From NCBI GenBank assembly GCA_023512255.1, contig JAILZY010000040.1:1-30961 (forward strand): DNA of 30,961 bases, written 5' to 3'. This document shows positions 27,397-30,961 of this stretch, in pieces. Both the position numbers and the translations under genes were made by a program. A model generated the notes under the pieces. The model was not told the DNA's origin and searched no databases. It saw only the letters and a program-made list of their open reading frames with translations. Positions within the stretch are counted from its first letter, which is position 1. Every line of letters begins with the position of its first letter. This DNA is from a bacterium. Its GTDB lineage: Bacteria > SZUA-182 > DTGQ01.

Positions 27397-27855
27397 ATGA
27401 ACAGGTTTTTGAAAGTCAGTCTGATTTTTATCATGGTAATAGTTTTAAGCTTTACGGCTGCAAAAAAAAGTGAAGCCTATTACGGTCTTTATGGTGGGCT
27501 CTATGGCTATGGCCTCTACGGCGGCCTCTATGGCCTCTACGGCGGCCTCTATGGCCTCTACGGCGGCCTCTATGGCCTCTACGGCGGCCTCTATGGCCTG
27601 TATGGCGGCCTCTATGGTATGGGCCTTTATGGCCTCTATGGCCTATACAGTCCCTTCGGTCTACAAAATATGTACTATCCGGTTGAGACCGGCACTGGTC
27701 TAACCTATCAGATTCCGTTCCTGCAGATAGCTCCGCTGCTTGGAATCGCTGGTCTCTACAATTCTCTCTTCCCCTATCTGTTTAATCCGCAAAGCGCTAC
27801 AGCGCCCTCGGTTGCTCCGACCACAACGGTAACCACTACACCGATTGTAACCTGA
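27397..27855 (+). CDS. Secreted Gly/Tyr/Leu-rich tandem-repeat protein (152 aa)
   Basis: The function is not known; composition suggests a self-assembling structural or matrix protein. A Sec signal peptide occupies about residues 1-27 (basic MNRFLK, hydrophobic VSLIFIMVIVLSF, cut near KKSEA). Residues 28-88 are almost only Gly, Leu and Tyr, built from GGLYGLY heptapeptides; four fit a 21-bp DNA repeat. The following 40 residues are ordinary (VETGTGLTYQIPFLQIAPLLG), and the last 20 are rich in Ala/Pro/Thr (PSVAPTTTVTTTPIVT). There is no cysteine and no retention signal. Start 27397 has GAGGAGG about 8 nt upstream. It is monocistronic: a sigma-54-like promoter lies far upstream and an intrinsic terminator directly follows. 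Other Gly/Tyr-rich exported proteins form amyloid-like, silk-like or cross-linked matrices; this one is likened to them on composition only. Confidence 0.85.
   Translation: MNRFLKVSLIFIMVIVLSFTAAKKSEAYYGLYGGLYGYGLYGGLYGLYGGLYGLYGGLYGLYGGLYGLYGGLYGMGLYGLYGLYSPFGLQNMYYPVETGTGLTYQIPFLQIAPLLGIAGLYNSLFPYLFNPQSATAPSVAPTTTVTTTPIVT
27520..27603 (+). repeat. 21-bp coding tandem repeat, four units
   Basis: The 21-bp unit encoding GGLYGLY is repeated at 27520-27540, 27541-27561, 27562-27582 and 27583-27603. The first three are identical and the fourth differs at two silent positions in its last two codons. Partial units flank the array on both sides (27493-27519, 27604-27618). Exact identity suggests ongoing copy-number change by slippage. 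Confidence 0.95.
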
Positions 27856-27886
27856 TAAAAGGTGTTGACTAGCTCTATTCATGGTT

Positions 27887-27922
27887 AAAAACCCACAGCA
27901 AAAATTTGTTGTGGGTTTTTTA
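27887..27922 (+). terminator. Rho-independent terminator of the repeat-protein gene
   Basis: AAAAACCCACA (27887-27897) pairs with TGTGGGTTTTT (27910-27920) around a 12-nt loop, continuing into a T-tract. It lies 32 bp after the stop codon and separates this gene from the methyltransferase downstream. Confidence 0.88.
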
Positions 27923-28023
27923 TTGCCTAGTCTTCAAAAAGCTGCTAAGAATAAAAAATATTAGGATGGGGATGTGGAGAACATCTGGCGCGCGAGCAAG
28001 TGGAAGTGATGGAGAGTATCCCG

Positions 28024-29022
28024 ATGATAAAACCTCAAGTTGTCAAAGCGGCTACCTGCATTTTGTGTGGCCCTGTTCAAAGCAAAATAGTTGCCCGCGG
28101 TGATTCTTTCGGATATCAGTCAGCCGATCTGGTCCGCTGCCCAAAGTGTAATCTCTGGTGGATCGATCCTCTGCCCTCCTCTATCCAGATAAAGGAATTT
28201 TATCCCCCACACTATTATGGGATAGAAAATAAAAAATTTCCCGAATACCTGGAAATCTTTGTCCGGCTCTTTTGCCGCCTGAGGATGAAAAAAGCAGCCA
28301 GCCTCCTCAACCCTGGAGGGAGGAGGGTACTTGACATTGGCTGTGGCCGAGGGCAGTCATTGAAAATCCTCAGCCAGTACGGGTATGAGTGCTACGGCAC
28401 TGAGCTGTCTGCCTTTGCCGCTCGCGCTGCCTCCTCAGTGCCTCAGGCTCGCATTTTCACTCAAAGCCTTCTCGATTGTCATTTTCCTGACCGATTCTTC
28501 GATCTTGTTCTGATGTGGCATGTTCTTGAGCATCTGCCTAACCCGAAGGAGGTCATAGGCGAGATTTTTCGGATTCTCACCCCTGGGGGCACCCTGCTCC
28601 TTTGCGTGCCGAATATTGAAAGTATTCAGGCCAGACTTTCCGGCCGAAGGTGGTTTCACCTTGATCTTCCCCGACATCTTTACCACTATAGTCCATCTGC
28701 CCTGCGCGGCCTGCTCGCTCGATGCGGCTTTCATATCATTCGCTGCCATACCTTTTCCATAGAGCAAGGACCTTTCGGACTGCTTCAGAGCATTCTCAAC
28801 CAGATCGGATTTCCCCAAGATGGCCTCTACCGGATGCTTCATCGCACCTTGCCGGACAATACCTTTTCCTTCCTCTCCAGGCTGGCCCAAATGGGAATTT
28901 TCCTCATCTCTATGCCTCTTATGATCTGGCTGTGCGGGCTCTTCTCTCTCCTTGGCCAGGGTGGAGTTATTGATATTCAGGCCCAAAAACCTGCTGAAGC
29001 AAGAAAGGTGCGCCACCCATGA
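28024..29022 (+). CDS. Class I SAM-dependent methyltransferase with N-terminal zinc-ribbon-like motif
   Basis: This is a predicted methyltransferase of unknown acceptor. The N-terminus has two cysteine pairs, CILC and CPKC, about 40 residues apart, resembling a zinc ribbon. The Rossmann domain follows with LDIGCGRGQSLKIL (SAM motif I), the acidic residue in CYGTELS, and FDLVLMWHVLEHLPNP, then LTPGGTLLLCVPN. The last 50 residues include a hydrophobic stretch (MGIFLISMPLMIWLCGLF) that may bind membrane. This layout is common in polysaccharide and glycoconjugate clusters. Start ATG 28024 (MIKPQ) is chosen because GGAGAG lies 7 nt upstream; a GTG at 28000 would add eight residues. Its TGA overlaps the next start as ATGA, so it is coupled to the TMTC-like gene and may methylate a sugar or lipid-linked intermediate of the same pathway. 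Confidence 0.85.
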   Translation: MIKPQVVKAATCILCGPVQSKIVARGDSFGYQSADLVRCPKCNLWWIDPLPSSIQIKEFYPPHYYGIENKKFPEYLEIFVRLFCRLRMKKAASLLNPGGRRVLDIGCGRGQSLKILSQYGYECYGTELSAFAARAASSVPQARIFTQSLLDCHFPDRFFDLVLMWHVLEHLPNPKEVIGEIFRILTPGGTLLLCVPNIESIQARLSGRRWFHLDLPRHLYHYSPSALRGLLARCGFHIIRCHTFSIEQGPFGLLQSILNQIGFPQDGLYRMLHRTLPDNTFSFLSRLAQMGIFLISMPLMIWLCGLFSLLGQGGVIDIQAQKPAEARKVRHP

Positions 29023-30926
29023 CCGCCAGGCTGCCCAAAACCTCAGCCTCTGCCCTGATCTCATCGAGCCTGACAAATCAAGCCTCAGCAGCTTCCGGCA
29101 AGCAGCTTACTCTGGCCATATTGCTTCTTTTCCTGTTGGTGACACTCTGTTTTGTTAACTCTCTCCCCAATTCGCTACTCAATTGGGACGATCAGGTATA
29201 TATCCAAGAAAATCCCTCCTTGCGCACACTTTCCTGGTCTAGCCTCAAGTCGCTCTTCAGCCGACCCTATTTCAAGAACTACGCTCCCATTCATATCCTT
29301 TCCTACCAGATTGACTACCGTCTCTTTCGCCTCCGGCCCCAAGGCTATCGGATGGTAAACATTCTGCTTCATGTTTTAAACAGCATCTTAATCTTTTTCC
29401 TGATCCTAAAATGCTATCCGCAGGGCTTTTTGACAGCTCTGGCCGCAGCCGCTCTCTTTGCTGTGCACCCTATCCATGTAGAGTCTGTGGTCTGGATCTC
29501 ACAGCGAAAGGATGTCCTATCGGCCTGCTTTTTTCTCCTCGCTCTGCACGGATATATAATATTTCGCCAAAAAGCCCGCCGCGGCCGCATCTGGTACGGC
29601 CTCTCCCTGGGATTATTCTGTCTTGCCCTGCTCACCAAGCCAACAGCAGTAACCCTTCCTCTGATTCTGATCCTCTATGAGCTATGCTTTCGAGGGAAAG
29701 AAGATCGGGCTAGCGGCAGACAACTTATGGCCACCGCTCCTTTTTTCTTCCTGGCTGCTCTCTCGGCCGCAGCTACCTTGTGGGCGCAGTATGTCGATAC
29801 TGGAATCAAGCAGTATGTGGGGCAAAGCTTTCTTATATCTTTCCTTCTAACTGGGAAAATTCTGATTCTCTATCTGTGGAAGCTTATCCTACCAATCGGT
29901 CTATCGAACCTCTATGTATTTTTGATCAAAAGGCTTGATGAGCTTATCACGCCCTCGCTTTTCTTCTCCTGGGCGCTTATACTAATATTTCTAGCCGGGC
30001 TAATATGGCTTTGGAGAAAGAAGAGAAAAGAGCTTGCCTTTCCAGGCCTCTGGTTTCTGATCACCCTTCTTCCGGTGGCTAATCTCATTCCTACCAGCAC
30101 TCAGATGGCTGACCGCTATCTGTACCTCCCTTCTTTGGGGTATTGTCTGGCCGTAGGGCTCATAATCCAGGCTCTTAGCCAATGGGCCGGAGGGCAGGAT
30201 GAAGAGGGAAGGGTTTTTCGCTGGGCTCACCTTCTCATTCTAGTTGGCCTGCTCATAGTCTATAGCTCTCTGACCATAGCCAGAAACCGCGTCTGGCGCA
30301 ATGATCGCACCCTGTGGAAAGATGCCCTGGCCAAAGACCCGGCTAATTACCATGCGGCCACAGGTCTAGCCAGTGCCCTTCTAGTTGAGGCTCAAAGGGA
30401 GCGATCAGTCAGCCAGAAGAAATATTATCTACAGCAGGCTGCAAAACTCTTGCAGCAGGGGCTTTCCATCAAACCAGATTTTGCCCTGGCCCACCTTGGA
30501 ATGGGTAGTGTCCTGCTGGAGGAGGGAAAAGCCAAGGAGGCTATCCCATTTTTGCTCAAAGCCCGCAGATTCAATGACGAGCGAAGATATGCCAGCCGTA
30601 TTGAATACAATCTGGCCGTAGCCTACCTAAAATCTGGCCAGCGAAAAGCCGCAGAGAGAAGCTTTATTTCAGCTATCAGACAAGATCAAACCTTTGCTTT
30701 AGCCTACCTTGCCCTTGGCACCCTCTACTTTGACTCCGGCACTCCGCAAGGGTACCAGATGGCCGAAGAACAGTACCTGAAAGCCACCAGAATAGCTCCC
30801 CATGATCCGCGAGGATTCTTTTACCTAGCCATAGCTAGAGAACGGCTAGGGAAGCTCTCCTTGGCCGCAGAAAATTATCAACAGGCAGATGTTCCCCATG
30901 TTGAAAAAATAATGTTGAAAATATAA
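29019..30926 (+). CDS. Polytopic TMTC-like (GT-C fold) glycosyltransferase with C-terminal TPRs
   Basis: This is a predicted membrane glycosyltransferase of the type that uses a lipid-phosphate sugar donor. The N-terminal two-thirds is polytopic (about ten hydrophobic helices). The first extracytoplasmic loop has LLNWDDQVYI, the acidic catalytic-type motif, followed by YFKNYAPIHILSYQIDY, ALFAVHPIHVESVVWISQRKDVL (shown as AVHPIHVESVVW and ISQRKDVL), and later PTSTQMADRYLYLPSLGY. This pattern matches TMTC/DUF1736-type proteins, whose eukaryotic members are protein O-mannosyltransferases. The C-terminal 200 residues are TPR-like helical repeats (DPANYHAATGLASALL, PDFALAHLGMGSVLLEEGKAKEAI quoted in part). 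Start 29019 overlaps the upstream stop by 4 nt (ATGA). At 635 residues it is complete, ending in TAA. Its last 41 bases lie inside the 73-bp repeat. Substrate and sugar are unknown. Confidence 0.85.
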   Translation: MTARLPKTSASALISSSLTNQASAASGKQLTLAILLLFLLVTLCFVNSLPNSLLNWDDQVYIQENPSLRTLSWSSLKSLFSRPYFKNYAPIHILSYQIDYRLFRLRPQGYRMVNILLHVLNSILIFFLILKCYPQGFLTALAAAALFAVHPIHVESVVWISQRKDVLSACFFLLALHGYIIFRQKARRGRIWYGLSLGLFCLALLTKPTAVTLPLILILYELCFRGKEDRASGRQLMATAPFFFLAALSAAATLWAQYVDTGIKQYVGQSFLISFLLTGKILILYLWKLILPIGLSNLYVFLIKRLDELITPSLFFSWALILIFLAGLIWLWRKKRKELAFPGLWFLITLLPVANLIPTSTQMADRYLYLPSLGYCLAVGLIIQALSQWAGGQDEEGRVFRWAHLLILVGLLIVYSSLTIARNRVWRNDRTLWKDALAKDPANYHAATGLASALLVEAQRERSVSQKKYYLQQAAKLLQQGLSIKPDFALAHLGMGSVLLEEGKAKEAIPFLLKARRFNDERRYASRIEYNLAVAYLKSGQRKAAERSFISAIRQDQTFALAYLALGTLYFDSGTPQGYQMAEEQYLKATRIAPHDPRGFFYLAIARERLGKLSLAAENYQQADVPHVEKIMLKI

Positions 30927-30958
30927 AGGGGAGGAGAGAAAATAAAGAGAGAAGAAAG
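30886..30958. repeat. Right copy of 73-bp terminal inverted repeat
   Basis: This is the exact reverse complement of 1-73. It covers the last 13 codons and stop of the TMTC-like gene and 32 bp of purine-rich downstream DNA. Three further bases (TTA) lie outside it at the window end. Because the gene tail here is in its natural context, this copy is likely the original and the left one derived. Confidence 0.95.
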
Positions 30959-30961
30959 TTA

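Noticed and set aside
27520-27603. CRISPR-like array
   Set aside because: The units are contiguous 21-bp coding repeats without spacers inside a protein gene. The 14-bp units at 18520 also lack spacers.

Overview
The window is 30,961 bp of chromosome-like bacterial DNA of moderate G+C. It comes from a Gram-negative organism: it carries the KDO branch of lipopolysaccharide synthesis (kdsA, kdsD, kdsC), Rho, an RpoS-type sigma factor and several exported proteins. Two gene orders, rho-rpmE-prfA-prmC with hisD nearby and MerR-tRNA-Pro-(one gene)-pcm-rpoS, resemble deltaproteobacterial (Desulfobacterota-type) and neighbouring phyla. The TRL-like protein fits that too. I do not assign a genus; an uncultured lineage is likely.

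Layout, left to right. (1) 1-2797 is a sparse accessory strip. It holds a DNA methyltransferase interrupted by an in-frame amber codon, a cluster of palindromic repeats, a small TRL-like exported protein and a MITE-like element. (2) 2798-9417 (minus) holds two adjacent exported surface proteins, a giant Ig/fibronectin multidomain protein and a 490-residue partner, behind a sigma-54-like promoter. (3) 9956-16024 (minus) is the housekeeping series rho, rpmE, prfA, prmC, hisD, with unusually long gaps; one gap contains a second MITE-like copy. (4) 16688-21460 (minus) holds the RpoS-type sigma factor, a broken second methyltransferase, tRNA-Pro(CGG), pcm, an FAD oxidoreductase, tRNA-Pro(GGG) and a MerR-type regulator. 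(5) 21521-26560 (minus) is a compact pyrG-kdsA-kdsD-kdsC-SPOR operon behind a near-consensus sigma-70 promoter. (6) 26957-30926 (plus) starts with a second sigma-54-like promoter and a leader of about 410 nt. It then encodes a secreted Gly/Tyr/Leu tandem-repeat protein, a terminator, a methyltransferase and a TMTC-like membrane glycosyltransferase with TPRs.

How the genes work together: pyrG makes CTP, kdsA/D/C make KDO, and both are needed for CMP-KDO and hence lipid A core. rpmE/prfA/prmC serve translation and its termination, and rho terminates transcription. The rpoS-pcm pair is a stress or stationary-phase unit. The two exported-protein loci share a sigma-54-like promoter signature, which suggests co-regulated surface structures.

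The most unusual signals are the 73-bp perfect inverted repeat at the two window ends (genuine repeat or assembly/amplification chimera), the pair of diverged MITE-like elements, the amber-split methyltransferase, the sigma-54-like promoters at both surface loci, and the tyrosine-dense repeat protein next to a possible protein O-glycosyltransferase. No rRNA, CRISPR array, complete insertion sequence or prophage was seen.
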